From Martelella sp. HB161492 (GTDB lineage: Bacteria > Pseudomonadota > Alphaproteobacteria > Rhizobiales > Rhizobiaceae): a stretch of 64,000 nucleotides of DNA. Below are positions 8,234 to 17,910 of the stretch, in pieces. The notes beneath the pieces are model-generated. The model was not told the origin of the DNA. It did not search any database and was given only the letters and a program-made list of their open reading frames with translations. Location of the stretch: the NCBI RefSeq assembly GCF_013184775.1, contig NZ_JAATVV010000003.1, forward strand, positions 310,001-374,000. The letters are read 5' to 3'. The translations under genes and the position numbers were made by a program. The first letter of the stretch is position 1. Each line of letters begins with the position of its first letter.

Positions 8234-9307
8234 TTACCGGATGCTGACAGGAGCGGCGAAGGTCTTGCCTTCGATATCAGTCAGCGTCAGCACCAGATCA
8301 CCGGCTGCGCTGATATCGGCGGGCAGGGTGAAGTTCAGCACCGCCTGGCTGCCAAGCTGGCAGCGAATGCCGTAACTGATCTGCTTGCAGGTCGACCAGG
8401 GCGCGAAGCGATTGTCGGTGATCGTGACACGGTCAGCATTGTCGAGATCTTCAGCGGTGAAGGTGGCGATCGGTGCTTCGGCACTGTCCTTGCCGGCAAG
8501 GCTGGCCTGAATGATATAGGCTCCCTGAGTGTCGGGGCCGCGATCCATATAGACATGGACGGATGCCGTGCCATTGGATAGCACACCCTCACTCATGGTG
8601 ATGCGCGGCACAAGATTGTTGTAGCGCTTGCCAAGCGGGCTGTAGATCGCATCGAAATAGAAGCCGTAAAAGAACACGGTGAAGATGAAGGCGATGACGC
8701 CGAGAAGGGTGGTGATCGCAATGAAGCGGTTTCGTGTCAGCGGGATAGGGCCGCTTGTGGCCCAGGCAAGCCACGGTGTTTTCTGCGTGCGCCCGGACTT
8801 GACCAGCAGATTGTCAACCGAATAGGGGCCGCTGCCGGTGACCAATGTGACCGATGTCATGGCGAAGCTGCAGGCCGCCATTGTCCATTCGTCAAGACAG
8901 GTCGTGCCCATCCAGCCGAAGATGATCATCAGCGTCACCGACAGGCCGATGCCGACAAGCGAGACGAAGCGGGTCGCAAGTCCGAGGATCAGGCCAATGC
9001 CAACAACGAGCTCGATCAGGCTGAAACTGATCACCGCGATATGCAGCAGCGTGCCGTGATCGAGCAGCCAGTGGACGATGTTGTCAAAGCCGAAGGGAAC
9101 GCCAGGTGCTGCATGGACCAGCTTGTTTGCGAGATAACCCGGTGATTCCGGGTCGATCTTCTTCAGGTCATAGATGAAGCGCCGGGAAAAACCGCCCCAG
9201 TAAACCCAGCCGATGACAAGGCGATTGGCAAGAATGGCAGCGCCGATCAGCTGCCAGGCAGACGGACTGATGGTCCGGCTGTCCGAATGCAGGTCAGTCG
9301 TGGACAT
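8234..9307 (-). CDS. DoxD-DoxA fusion membrane protein (thiosulfate:quinone oxidoreductase-like)
   Basis: This 357-residue protein joins two parts. The N-terminal two thirds look like a DoxX/DoxD integral membrane domain, including FSLIELVVGIGLILGLATR and further hydrophobic segments near residues 15-35, 85-150 and 195-215. The C-terminal third (about 230-357) contains GPDTQGAYII and YGIRCQLGSQAVLNFTLP, resembling the small DoxA subunit. In Acidianus the two are separate subunits of thiosulfate:quinone oxidoreductase; fused DoxDA proteins also occur in bacteria. The start is preceded by AAGGA. No other sulfur-oxidation gene is nearby, so the physiological role is open. Confidence 0.8.
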   Translation of the reverse strand: MSTTDLHSDSRTISPSAWQLIGAAILANRLVIGWVYWGGFSRRFIYDLKKIDPESPGYLANKLVHAAPGVPFGFDNIVHWLLDHGTLLHIAVISFSLIELVVGIGLILGLATRFVSLVGIGLSVTLMIIFGWMGTTCLDEWTMAACSFAMTSVTLVTGSGPYSVDNLLVKSGRTQKTPWLAWATSGPIPLTRNRFIAITTLLGVIAFIFTVFFYGFYFDAIYSPLGKRYNNLVPRITMSEGVLSNGTASVHVYMDRGPDTQGAYIIQASLAGKDSAEAPIATFTAEDLDNADRVTITDNRFAPWSTCKQISYGIRCQLGSQAVLNFTLPADISAAGDLVLTLTDIEGKTFAAPVSIR

Positions 9308-9624
9308 CTATATATCCTTTTTCATAGCTACGAAATAACGCATATTTTGGAGGCAATTTTCCTCCCCCACAGAGTGCAAATAGACCACCGATACAATCAA
9401 AGCTGTTTGATCCATATCAGTCGCCGCCATCGGGCGGATGACGAAGCGCAGGTCGGGCGCGGGGATGACGTGCGGAAATGCTGCAATAAGAACAGCTTGC
9501 AAAGCCATTGCGTGACACGCAGCTTGCCGTGGACGATATGTTGCCCCTTCGAAACAGGCGCGTGGTGCTGCGGATTGTCAAAAAATAGTTTGAATCCAAA
9601 TTATTTGTATGTCATTCAATCGGC
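9308..9624. other. Divergent intergenic region, doxDA-like / marR
   Basis: This 317-nt region separates the divergent DoxDA-like and MarR genes. Apart from the marR-proximal inverted repeat described separately, it holds a short GGAGG/CCTCC inverted repeat at 9349-9365. No short gene is supported: the small frames here have no ribosome site and no recognisable similarity. Confidence 0.5.
9585..9604. promoter_or_regulatory. Candidate MarR operator
   Basis: The inverted repeat ATAGTTTG-AATC-CAAATTAT (one mismatch per arm) lies 20 bp upstream of the marR start codon. MarR proteins usually bind 16-20 bp AT-rich palindromes over their own promoter, so autoregulation is the natural reading. Binding is not shown. 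Confidence 0.5.
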
Positions 9625-10059
9625 ATGAACCCGCTCTCACCCCGTTTCCGTTTCGGCCTTCGCTTTGTCATGCTGGCGCGCCAGTGGCGCCATGCGCTCA
9701 ATCTGCGACTGGCCGAGATCGGCTTTTCCGACGCAACCTGGGCACCGCTCGTCCATCTTGAGGCCTTTGGCGATGGCATCAGCCAGAAGGAGCTTGCCGA
9801 GAGGATCGGCCTTGATGGCTCGACGCTCGTTCGCACGCTCGATATCCTCAGTCGCGATGGTCAGATCGAGAGACTGCACGACCCCGCCGACCGGCGGGCG
9901 CGCCGCATCATGCTGACGGACAAGGGGAAGGCTTCTGTCGTGCGGATCCGCAAGGTGCTTGTGGCCGCGGAGACGGAGATGCTTGCGGATGTCGATGATG
10001 ATGAGATCGAGGCGCTACTTGATGCCTTCGACAAAATAGATGGACGCTTGAAAAAATGA
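9625..10059 (+). CDS. MarR-family transcriptional regulator
   Basis: This 144-residue winged-helix regulator has the MarR recognition region ISQKELAERIGLDGSTLVRTLDILSRDG, followed by the wing DPADRRARRIMLTDKG. MarR proteins repress efflux or aromatic-catabolism genes and release DNA on binding phenolic ligands. The stop overlaps the FUSC exporter start by four bases (ATGA), so the two form an operon. The regulator most likely controls the exporter through the palindrome just upstream. Confidence 0.92.
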   Translation: MNPLSPRFRFGLRFVMLARQWRHALNLRLAEIGFSDATWAPLVHLEAFGDGISQKELAERIGLDGSTLVRTLDILSRDGQIERLHDPADRRARRIMLTDKGKASVVRIRKVLVAAETEMLADVDDDEIEALLDAFDKIDGRLKK

Positions 10060-12002
10060 CTTCTTCCACCGGTGAAACGCCCGGTCATCCGCTGCGGTTT
10101 CTGATCCGCGCCGGGTTCGATCCGGAACGCTTTTCCTTTGCTGCGAGAACCGCCGTTGCGGCTGTGCTGGCGCTGTTCGCCGCCTTTGCTCTGGGGCTTG
10201 ATCACCCGCAATGGGCGGCGATGACGGTCTTTGCCGCCTCGCAGCCGACCCGCGGGCAATTGGTCGAAAAGAGCTTCTTCCGCCTGGCGGGAACAGCGAT
10301 GGGTGCCTTTGCCGGTGTCTGCCTTGTTGCCTTTTCCGGTGGCAATCCCATGCTGCTGGTGCCCGGTCTCGCGCTCTGGATCGGCCTTTCGACCCTCACG
10401 GCCAATGTCCTTCGCGGTTTCGTCTCTTATGGCGCGATCCTTGCCGGCTATTCGGCATCCATGGTGGCGCTGCTCGATTTCGCCCATCCCGATGATGTCA
10501 TGCATCTGGGGCTCGATCGCGTTGCAACCATAGCAACCGGTATTGTTGCAGCCCTTGTCGTCGGCCTCATCATGATCAAGCGGCAGGGTGAAAATCCGCT
10601 TCATGGCCGGATCCGGCTGCTGCTTTCGCATGTGCTGCAAGATATGTCGCTGCGTCTTGCGCAGGAGGTGCCGCCGCGGACCGGAAAATTGCCGGATCTG
10701 CTGGCTGAGCTGGCAGCCATTGAAGATGCTCTGGGGCCGAATGGTGCCGGGTCGCTGCGCTCGCACCGTTTCGCCCGCGCCGCACGCGGGCTTCTGATTG
10801 CCGAGGTCGAGGCATTGCTTTGGCTGCGCAGCGGTCCGTCGCGGATCTGGCCGCCAGCTGTCGCCGACATGCTCGGGCGTGCATCGGCAGCGCTGAAACG
10901 CAGTGATGGCGAGGCCGAGGCACGCCGTATCCTTGCCGAGGCGGCTGCGACCTGCGGCGCCGAGACACCGCTTGGCCACGTGCTCGGCGGGTTGGAGACT
11001 GCACTTCGGGCCTATCTCGGTCCCGAGACCGGGTCACCGGGCGATCTCGGCCCGCATCGCCGGGTGATCCTCCATCGTGATTTTCGCGGGGCGGCGCGCG
11101 CCGGCCTGCGCTCGCTCTTCGCCATGCTGCTTGTCGGCGGCTTCTGGATCGTTACCGGCTGGCAGAGCGGTCCCTTCATGCTGCTTGGCCTGTCGATCAT
11201 GCTGACGATGTTCTCGACCTTCGAGAATCCGGCGCGGATGATGCCGATCGTCTTTGCCGGACAATTTCTCGGTGTCATCGGTGCTTTGGCGTGCCGCTTC
11301 CTGGTCTGGCCGCATGCGGTCAGCGATTTCGAACTCGTGGCGATGATGGTGCCCTTCATCCTGCTGGGCGTACCGATTTCCGCAAATCGTCGCTCCATGC
11401 CCTTCGGGTTCGATTATTCGATGGTAAGCCTGCTGCTGCTGAAGCCGGCATTGCCGCTGACGGGCGATTTTCGCTCGTGGCTGCTGACCGGTCTGGCGGT
11501 TGTCCTTGCGCCGGCTTTCGCCTTCATCGTCTATCGCCTTGTCTTTCCGATCAACAATGCCCGGCGACGGACGCTGCTGATTGGCGCCATGGTCCGCGAA
11601 TTGCGGCTGATCGCGGCGAGCGACACGGCGCTCGAGAAGCGTCAGGCCTGGCGAGCACGGTTTTACCATCGCCAGCTCAGGCTGTTGCGCTACAGCGAAC
11701 CCAGCTCCCTCGCCGTCAAGGCGTCAGTGGATACCGGTCTGGCGATCATGGGGCTCGGCAATCTGGTGTTCCGCATGCATGAGTGGGCGTCAGACGATGC
11801 CGGTTCGCCACGGCTCAGGCGGGCGGCCCGCCTGGGGCTGGCGCGGGTGGCGCGGATTGAAAGCGAGCCGCATAAGGCGGCCCTCGGACTGCGGCGTCTT
11901 TCGGCTCTGCTGGGCAACAGCCAGCCCGAGGTTTCGCGGACCATGGCGCAGGCGGCCGATGACATCACGGTCTGGAGCGGCACCAGGGCAGAGGCAGGCT
12001 GA
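10056..12002 (+). CDS. FUSC-family efflux permease (AaeB-like aromatic acid exporter)
   Basis: This 648-residue inner-membrane protein has the FUSC/AaeB architecture. An N-terminal block of hydrophobic helices (about 28-170) contains LGLDHPQWAAMTVFAASQPTRG. A cytoplasmic stretch of roughly 180 residues follows, then a second block (about 345-500) with a second helix set and a cytoplasmic C-terminal tail. AaeB-like proteins export hydroxylated aromatic carboxylic acids, usually with a membrane-fusion partner, which is not encoded here. It is translationally coupled to the marR gene, which suggests induction by its substrate. The substrate is unproven. Confidence 0.86.
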   Translation: MTSSTGETPGHPLRFLIRAGFDPERFSFAARTAVAAVLALFAAFALGLDHPQWAAMTVFAASQPTRGQLVEKSFFRLAGTAMGAFAGVCLVAFSGGNPMLLVPGLALWIGLSTLTANVLRGFVSYGAILAGYSASMVALLDFAHPDDVMHLGLDRVATIATGIVAALVVGLIMIKRQGENPLHGRIRLLLSHVLQDMSLRLAQEVPPRTGKLPDLLAELAAIEDALGPNGAGSLRSHRFARAARGLLIAEVEALLWLRSGPSRIWPPAVADMLGRASAALKRSDGEAEARRILAEAAATCGAETPLGHVLGGLETALRAYLGPETGSPGDLGPHRRVILHRDFRGAARAGLRSLFAMLLVGGFWIVTGWQSGPFMLLGLSIMLTMFSTFENPARMMPIVFAGQFLGVIGALACRFLVWPHAVSDFELVAMMVPFILLGVPISANRRSMPFGFDYSMVSLLLLKPALPLTGDFRSWLLTGLAVVLAPAFAFIVYRLVFPINNARRRTLLIGAMVRELRLIAASDTALEKRQAWRARFYHRQLRLLRYSEPSSLAVKASVDTGLAIMGLGNLVFRMHEWASDDAGSPRLRRAARLGLARVARIESEPHKAALGLRRLSALLGNSQPEVSRTMAQAADDITVWSGTRAEAG

Positions 12003-12070
12003 TCAGGCGTGCAAGCGTCGCTGATGCTGCCTTCGGTCCTGCCTGCCCGGTCACGGCTCACCGATGCGTC

Positions 12071-12121
12071 GATTCAATAAGCTAAAGCGCCGTGCGTCCA
12101 AAAGGACGCACGGCGCTTTAG
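12071..12121. repeat. Intergenic repeat with 18-bp perfect hairpin
   Basis: GATTCAATAAG (12071-12081) leads into a perfect 18-bp stem (12082-12099 and 12104-12121) with an AAAA loop; the arms begin CTAAAGCGCC. A very similar GATTCAATAAG...AGCGC module occurs at 24806-24824, so this is a dispersed intergenic element. It may also end marR-FUSC transcription. The surrounding 12003-12276 gap holds nothing else except the groEL terminator. Confidence 0.65.
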
Positions 12122-12204
12122 CCTATCCGGCGTTTCCGGCTCTTCGTTGAAAGGCGAAAGCTGTCTCTTCAGCAAGGGGAGCTGCGCAAGACAGCCGGCA
12201 TAGA

Positions 12205-12234
12205 AAAAGGGCGACCCCGAGGGATCGCCCTTTT
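12205..12234 (-). terminator. groEL rho-independent terminator
   Basis: AAAAGGGCGA (12205-12214) and TCGCCCTTTT (12225-12234) form a 10-bp stem. On the minus strand the stem runs straight into a T-tract. It lies about 45 nt downstream of the groEL stop. Confidence 0.8.
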
Positions 12235-12276
12235 CCGAATATCTGACGAATGGTCAGATGCAACCGGACTGGCCGA

Positions 12277-13938
<1,662 letters not shown>

Positions 13939-13998
13939 TCAAACCTTGAGAAGGGCGAGAGCCCGTTAGTTCACATAAAGGGGATGAAAGCCCGACGA

Positions 13999-14295
13999 TC
14001 AGGCGATAACGCCCATGATGTCGGCTTCCTTCATGATCAGAAGGTCTTCGCCGTCGAGCTTGACTTCGGTGCCCGACCACTTGCCGAACAGAACGCGGTC
14101 GCCAACCTTGACGTCGAGCGCGACAACCTTGCCGGCTTCGTCACGAGCGCCGGTGCCGACGGCGACGATTTCGCCTTCCTGCGGCTTTTCCTTGGCGGTG
14201 TCCGGGATGATGATGCCACCCTTGGTCTTGGCTTCGGACTCAACACGGCGTACAACGACGCGATCATGCAGGGGGCGGAAAGAAATGCTTGCCAT
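13999..14295 (-). CDS. groES: Co-chaperonin GroES (HSP10)
   Basis: This 98-residue co-chaperonin caps the GroEL ring. It shows [19 protein letters not shown], the mobile loop [17 protein letters not shown], and the C-terminal [30 protein letters not shown]. The ATG at 14295 is selected because it gives the canonical [12 protein letters not shown] opening and follows GAGGGAA. The frame is open further upstream through the leader. It is the first gene of the groESL operon. Confidence 0.97.
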   Translation of the reverse strand: MASISFRPLHDRVVVRRVESEAKTKGGIIIPDTAKEKPQEGEIVAVGTGARDEAGKVVALDVKVGDRVLFGKWSGTEVKLDGEDLLIMKEADIMGVIA

Positions 14296-14355
14296 TTTGT
14301 CTATTCCCTCGATCAAATGACATCTGCGGCGCATTCGCAACCGCTCGAAACTTTG

Positions 14356-14382
14356 TTAGCACTCCCTTCGTGAGAGTGCTAA
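14356..14382. promoter_or_regulatory. CIRCE operator (HrcA binding site) of groESL
   Basis: TTAGCACTC-N9-GAGTGCTAA matches the CIRCE consensus at every position. It lies about 60 bp upstream of groES and immediately downstream of the predicted -10, in the expected place for an HrcA repressor site. Confidence 0.96.
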
Positions 14383-14390
14383 CGACCGCT

Positions 14391-14419
14391 GATTTAGGTG
14401 TGGTGTCACATTGAGTCAA
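14391..14419 (-). promoter_or_regulatory. Predicted groESL promoter
   Basis: On the minus strand, TTGACT (14419-14414) is followed after 17 nt by TAAATC (14396-14391). This places the transcription start at the edge of the CIRCE element. Confidence 0.65.
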
Positions 14420-14835
14420 GAACAGGCGCGATAAATTTTATGTCGGGCGCGGCCTGTCTGGCGGACTTTTGTCGCCGCTGTTCATGCGCCGGCAGCGCAA
14501 CATCCTTATGCCGTCTCCTTATGTGTAAGCATTGAGGGTAAACTGTGGCAGCCTTGGTCATGGCGCAATCCCGCGCTTAAGCGTTGCGGCCACCGTTTGG
14601 CTTCGGATCGGCTTTTTTCGTTCTGGCGGGCCTGCCGGCCTGGTCGCGAACGGATCCGCAGGCCTTCTGTCTCTGTCTTCCTGCCATCCCGGCGGTTATG
14701 CGCTTCGGGCTTTCGCTTTTACCGCTTTTGCTCGCTGCTTTGCGCGCAGGGCTTGCGTTGCGGCCATTCTTATGACCTTTTGTCCGCCGTCCAGATGCCC
14801 TGCGATCTCCTTTTGCTGCTTTCAAGGAAAAATAA
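14420..14835. other. Intergenic region between groESL and the HAD phosphatase
   Basis: This 416-nt gap separates two divergent units. A minus-strand frame at 14577-14825 would encode an 82-residue Lys/Arg-rich peptide, but it begins with TTG and lacks a ribosome site. A plus-strand frame is Cys/Phe-rich and unconvincing. I see no RNA gene or repeat. The last 20 bases hold the AAGGAAAA ribosome site of the HAD gene. Confidence 0.5.
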
Positions 14836-15687
14836 ATGGCTGAACCGATTGAAGCCCTGAGCGCTATCCATGACCGCTATGATCTCTTTCTCTGCGATGT
14901 CTGGGGCGTGCTGCACAATGGTGTGGCGGCCTATCCGGAAGCCCCGGCAGCTCTGGCGAGCGCCCGCAGGGCCGGCAAAAAGGTCGTGCTGCTCACCAAT
15001 TCGCCGCGTCTTTGCGACGCGGTTGCGACCCAGCTTCTGGCCTTCGGCATTACCGATGAAAGCTATGATGCCATCGTGACATCCGGTGACGTCACCAAGA
15101 AGCTGATCGCCGAAGGGCCAAAGAATCTCTTTTACCTCGGGCCCGAGCGCGATACCGCGCTGATCGCCGGAACAGGGGCTGAAATCGTTTCTGCCGACGA
15201 GGCTGAAGGCATTCTGTGCACCGGGCTTTTCAACGATGAAACCGAAACGCCGGAAGATTACCGGGAGATGCTGAGCGCACTGCGCATGCGCAATATTCCA
15301 TTTATCTGCGCCAATCCGGATCTGATCGTGACGCGGGGCGACAGGCTGGTTCCCTGTGCCGGCGCGCTGGCAGCACTTTATGAGGCGCTTGGCGGCAAGA
15401 CCCTGATTGCCGGAAAGCCGCACAGGCCGATCTATGATGCGGCCGTTGCCAAGGGCAGTGCACTTGCCGGCCGAACGATTGCCCAGGAACGCATTGCCGC
15501 GATCGGCGATGGCATGCCGACGGATGTGCGCGGCGCCCGCGATTACGGGCTCGATCTGCTGTTCATCTGCGAGGGGATCCATGCCCATGAATATACGGTT
15601 GACGGTGTGGTCGATGAAAAGGCACTCACCCGCTTCTTGACGGAACAGAATGCAAAGCCGAAATTCTGGCTGCCGCTGCTTCGCTGA
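14836..15687 (+). CDS. HAD-superfamily class IIA hydrolase (TIGR01459 type)
   Basis: This 283-residue HAD-IIA (NagD-like) phosphatase has the nucleophile motif LFLCDVWGVLHNG near residue 20 and motif II LLTNSPR. Lys in IAGKPHRPIYDAA corresponds to motif III, and IGDGMPTDVRGARDYG is motif IV. The family dephosphorylates small sugar or nucleotide phosphates. This subfamily is typical of alphaproteobacteria, and its exact substrate is not established. It sits 59 nt upstream of ribF, so a role in trimming flavin or sugar phosphates is possible but speculative. Confidence 0.88.
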   Translation: MAEPIEALSAIHDRYDLFLCDVWGVLHNGVAAYPEAPAALASARRAGKKVVLLTNSPRLCDAVATQLLAFGITDESYDAIVTSGDVTKKLIAEGPKNLFYLGPERDTALIAGTGAEIVSADEAEGILCTGLFNDETETPEDYREMLSALRMRNIPFICANPDLIVTRGDRLVPCAGALAALYEALGGKTLIAGKPHRPIYDAAVAKGSALAGRTIAQERIAAIGDGMPTDVRGARDYGLDLLFICEGIHAHEYTVDGVVDEKALTRFLTEQNAKPKFWLPLLR

Positions 15688-15746
15688 GCGGCCATCGTGT
15701 GACATAGCATGGCCGGGAAATGTTTCGGCCGGAGCGGAAGACTGAA

Positions 15747-16727
15747 ATGACCGTATTTCATCGTAACGAGTTTCGCGAAGCCCTGCCTGAAGAGCTGAAG
15801 GGCGGGGTTGTCGCTATCGGCAATTTCGATGGGGTTCACCGGGGCCACCGGGTGGTGCTCGAACGGGCATTGGCGCTTGCCGGTGAGCGCGGCTGTCCGG
15901 CACTGGTGCTCACCTTTGAACCGCATCCGCGATCGGTCTTCAATCCGAAGGCTCCGGTTTTCCGCCTGACGCCGGCGCCGATGAAGGCGCGGCTTCTCGA
16001 GCTGATGGGCTATCACGCCGTCATCGAATATCCCTTCGACCGGACCTTCTCGCAACGCTCGCCCGAGGAATTCGTCACCACCGTGCTGCGGGACTGGCTG
16101 GGTGCGAGCGAGGTTGTAACGGGCTTTGACTTTCATTTCGGCCGCAATCGCGAGGGCGGTCCTGCCTTTCTGATGGATGCGGGCAAGCGGCATGGCTTCG
16201 GCGTGACGCTGATGGACGCCTTCCGCGACGAGAATGCCGAAGTGGTGTCGTCAAGCCGGATCCGCGATCTGCTGACGCGCGGAGACGTTGTGGCTGCATC
16301 CGGCCTGCTCGGCTATCGCTATACCGTCATGGGTGAGGTGATCCACGGTGAGAAGCTGGGGCGGACGCTCGGATTTCCGACGGCCAACATGGCGTTTGAT
16401 CCCGATGCCAAGCTCAGTCCCGGCATTTATGCCGTGCGCTATCGCCGCCCCTGCGGCACGTTGCATGATGGTGTGGCAAGCTTTGGCCGGCGTCCGACCG
16501 TGGTTGAGGACGGGCGCCCTCTGCTGGAAACCTTCATCTTTGATTTCAAGGGTGATCTCTATGGCGAGGTCGGGCTGGTTTCGCTTTTCGGCAGGCTTCG
16601 CGACGAACTGAAATTTGATGGTCTTGAACCATTGGTTGCCCAGATGCATCGCGATGCCGATCAGGCCCGGGCATTGCTTTCGGCCGTTCGTCCGTTCTCC
16701 GAACTTGATGCCCGGATCGCATTTTAG
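15747..16727 (+). CDS. ribF: Bifunctional riboflavin kinase / FAD synthetase
   Basis: This 326-residue enzyme phosphorylates riboflavin to FMN and adenylates FMN to FAD. The N-terminal nucleotidyltransferase domain shows GNFDGVHRGHRVVLE and the LTFEPHPRSVF segment, with SSSRIRDLL further on. The C-terminal riboflavin kinase domain shows GRTLGFPTANM and SFGRRPTV, with the acidic ETFIFDFKGDLYG. The ATG at 15747 is preferred to 15720 because GGAAG precedes it and the protein then begins at the usual position. It lies downstream of the HAD hydrolase in the same orientation. Confidence 0.95.
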   Translation: MTVFHRNEFREALPEELKGGVVAIGNFDGVHRGHRVVLERALALAGERGCPALVLTFEPHPRSVFNPKAPVFRLTPAPMKARLLELMGYHAVIEYPFDRTFSQRSPEEFVTTVLRDWLGASEVVTGFDFHFGRNREGGPAFLMDAGKRHGFGVTLMDAFRDENAEVVSSSRIRDLLTRGDVVAASGLLGYRYTVMGEVIHGEKLGRTLGFPTANMAFDPDAKLSPGIYAVRYRRPCGTLHDGVASFGRRPTVVEDGRPLLETFIFDFKGDLYGEVGLVSLFGRLRDELKFDGLEPLVAQMHRDADQARALLSAVRPFSELDARIAF

Positions 16728-16854
16728 ACCCGCAGGGCGCGATCCCTGATCTATCAGTTTTTCCGTTTGGCTTATTGGTTTCTCTTTCGTTATTTTTGCG
16801 TTGTATCGATGTCATGGCGATGTGCTGCCATGGCTGGGTCTTTGTTCGAATGCC

Positions 16855-16872
16855 ACCTCATCTCAATGAGGT
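16855..16872. repeat. Inverted repeat upstream of the orphan coiled-coil gene
   Basis: ACCTCAT-CTCA-ATGAGGT is a perfect 7-bp inverted repeat 23 nt upstream of the proposed GTG start at 16896. A second repeat, CATGGC...GCCATG, lies at 16813-16832. They could be operators or leader-RNA stems. Neither matches a hrp or tts box that I recognise. Confidence 0.4.
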
Positions 16873-16895
16873 GTTGCATCTAGGGAGTGCTGAGC

Positions 16896-17630
16896 GTGCC
16901 AAATGTTAGCAGCCTATCTGCCTCCGAACCGGTGTCACCGTCGCGCAACATGCCGCAATTGTCGGAGGTGACGCCTTCGCCGGTCCGCAGTGCAGGCGTC
17001 GCGCCCGCACGCGTGTCGCTGACGCCCCCGAGCTCGGGGCAGACGCCGCTCCGGCATCTGATGGCGCAGCTGAGTTTGCTCCCGCGGCGCGCTGGCAGCC
17101 ACCAGCAGCGTCCTTCAGCGACGGTATCGGACCTTTTTGCCCAGGCCTCGGCCAGGGACAGGAAACAGTTCCAGTTTGATGAGGCTGCATTGCGTGCCAG
17201 GCGGGCTGCGGCAGACCCTGACGACGATGATGATGATCGCCTCAAGAATCTTGGTGTCGAGCCGCCGCAGATTGAGCCTGAGCAGGTACAGGGAAGGGTC
17301 GAGGAGCCGTCGTCGGATGAGCCTGAGCAGGTATCAGGAAAGGCCGGCGGTAGCGCGGAGCCTGATGGTCGGGTCGACCATATGGAGGAGATCCAAAAGA
17401 AGAAGGCCGAGCTGGATGAGGCGCTTCAGCAGCTTTCAGAGATGCATAATATAATGAAGGCTCTCGGTGAGGCGCAGCGCGAGCATATGAATAAGCTCCA
17501 TGAAATGAACACGCGTCATATCGAAACCATGCGACAGATGAGGCTGGATCAGTGGAAGGCTGACCGTCAGTTAGCGTCTGCGACGATGGATGAAAATATG
17601 AGAGCATTGAGAGAAGCGGCAAACCCCTGA
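16896..17630 (+). CDS. Orphan acidic/coiled-coil protein, possible secreted effector
   Basis: I do not recognise this 244-residue protein. The first 60 residues are Ser/Pro/Thr-rich and probably disordered, and a basic stretch LPRRAGSHQQRP follows. An acidic middle has six consecutive Asp and two imperfect copies of an EPEQV repeat around 17274-17340. The C-terminal 90 residues are rich in Glu, Lys, Met and Leu and predict a coiled coil. The GTG at 16896 is chosen for its AGGGAG eight bases upstream; a GTG at 16887 is possible. The 3' half has visibly lower GC than its neighbours. The disordered N-terminus plus coiled coil resembles type III secreted proteins, but that is inference only. Confidence 0.6.
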   Translation: MPNVSSLSASEPVSPSRNMPQLSEVTPSPVRSAGVAPARVSLTPPSSGQTPLRHLMAQLSLLPRRAGSHQQRPSATVSDLFAQASARDRKQFQFDEAALRARRAAADPDDDDDDRLKNLGVEPPQIEPEQVQGRVEEPSSDEPEQVSGKAGGSAEPDGRVDHMEEIQKKKAELDEALQQLSEMHNIMKALGEAQREHMNKLHEMNTRHIETMRQMRLDQWKADRQLASATMDENMRALREAANP

Positions 17631-17910
17631 TTTCCGCGTCAACGCATCCGATTGAGGCCGGGGATCAGATCCTGGCCTGAAAAGCCTCTTTTCATTGCGG
17701 GCAAAAGACCGTAAAGAACCGCCCATGATGACTGGGTACCGGTTTCGCATGATCCGAATTATTGGCCCGGCTTTCCGTGCGGCTTGAGATGGGGCGCCGG
17801 AAGGTCCGGGATTTTGGCGTTTCGCGCCGCTCGCCGCCAATGATGAAAACAGATGATCAAGCCCGTTTGCCGGGATAAACCGGCGGCGCGGCAAAATATG
17901 ATGCGAACCC

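Noticed and set aside
9308-9508. 66-residue minus-strand frame ahead of the DoxDA-like gene
   Set aside because: No ribosome site and no family similarity; it lies in the promoter region of the DoxDA-like gene.
14577-14825. Minus-strand 82-residue Lys/Arg-rich frame between groES and the HAD gene
   Set aside because: It starts with TTG without a ribosome site and shows no recognisable similarity; noted as possible only.
16813-16895. hrp or tts box upstream of the orphan coiled-coil gene
   Set aside because: A CCAC occurs at 16853, but no GGAACC partner at the right distance and no tts-like sequence is present.
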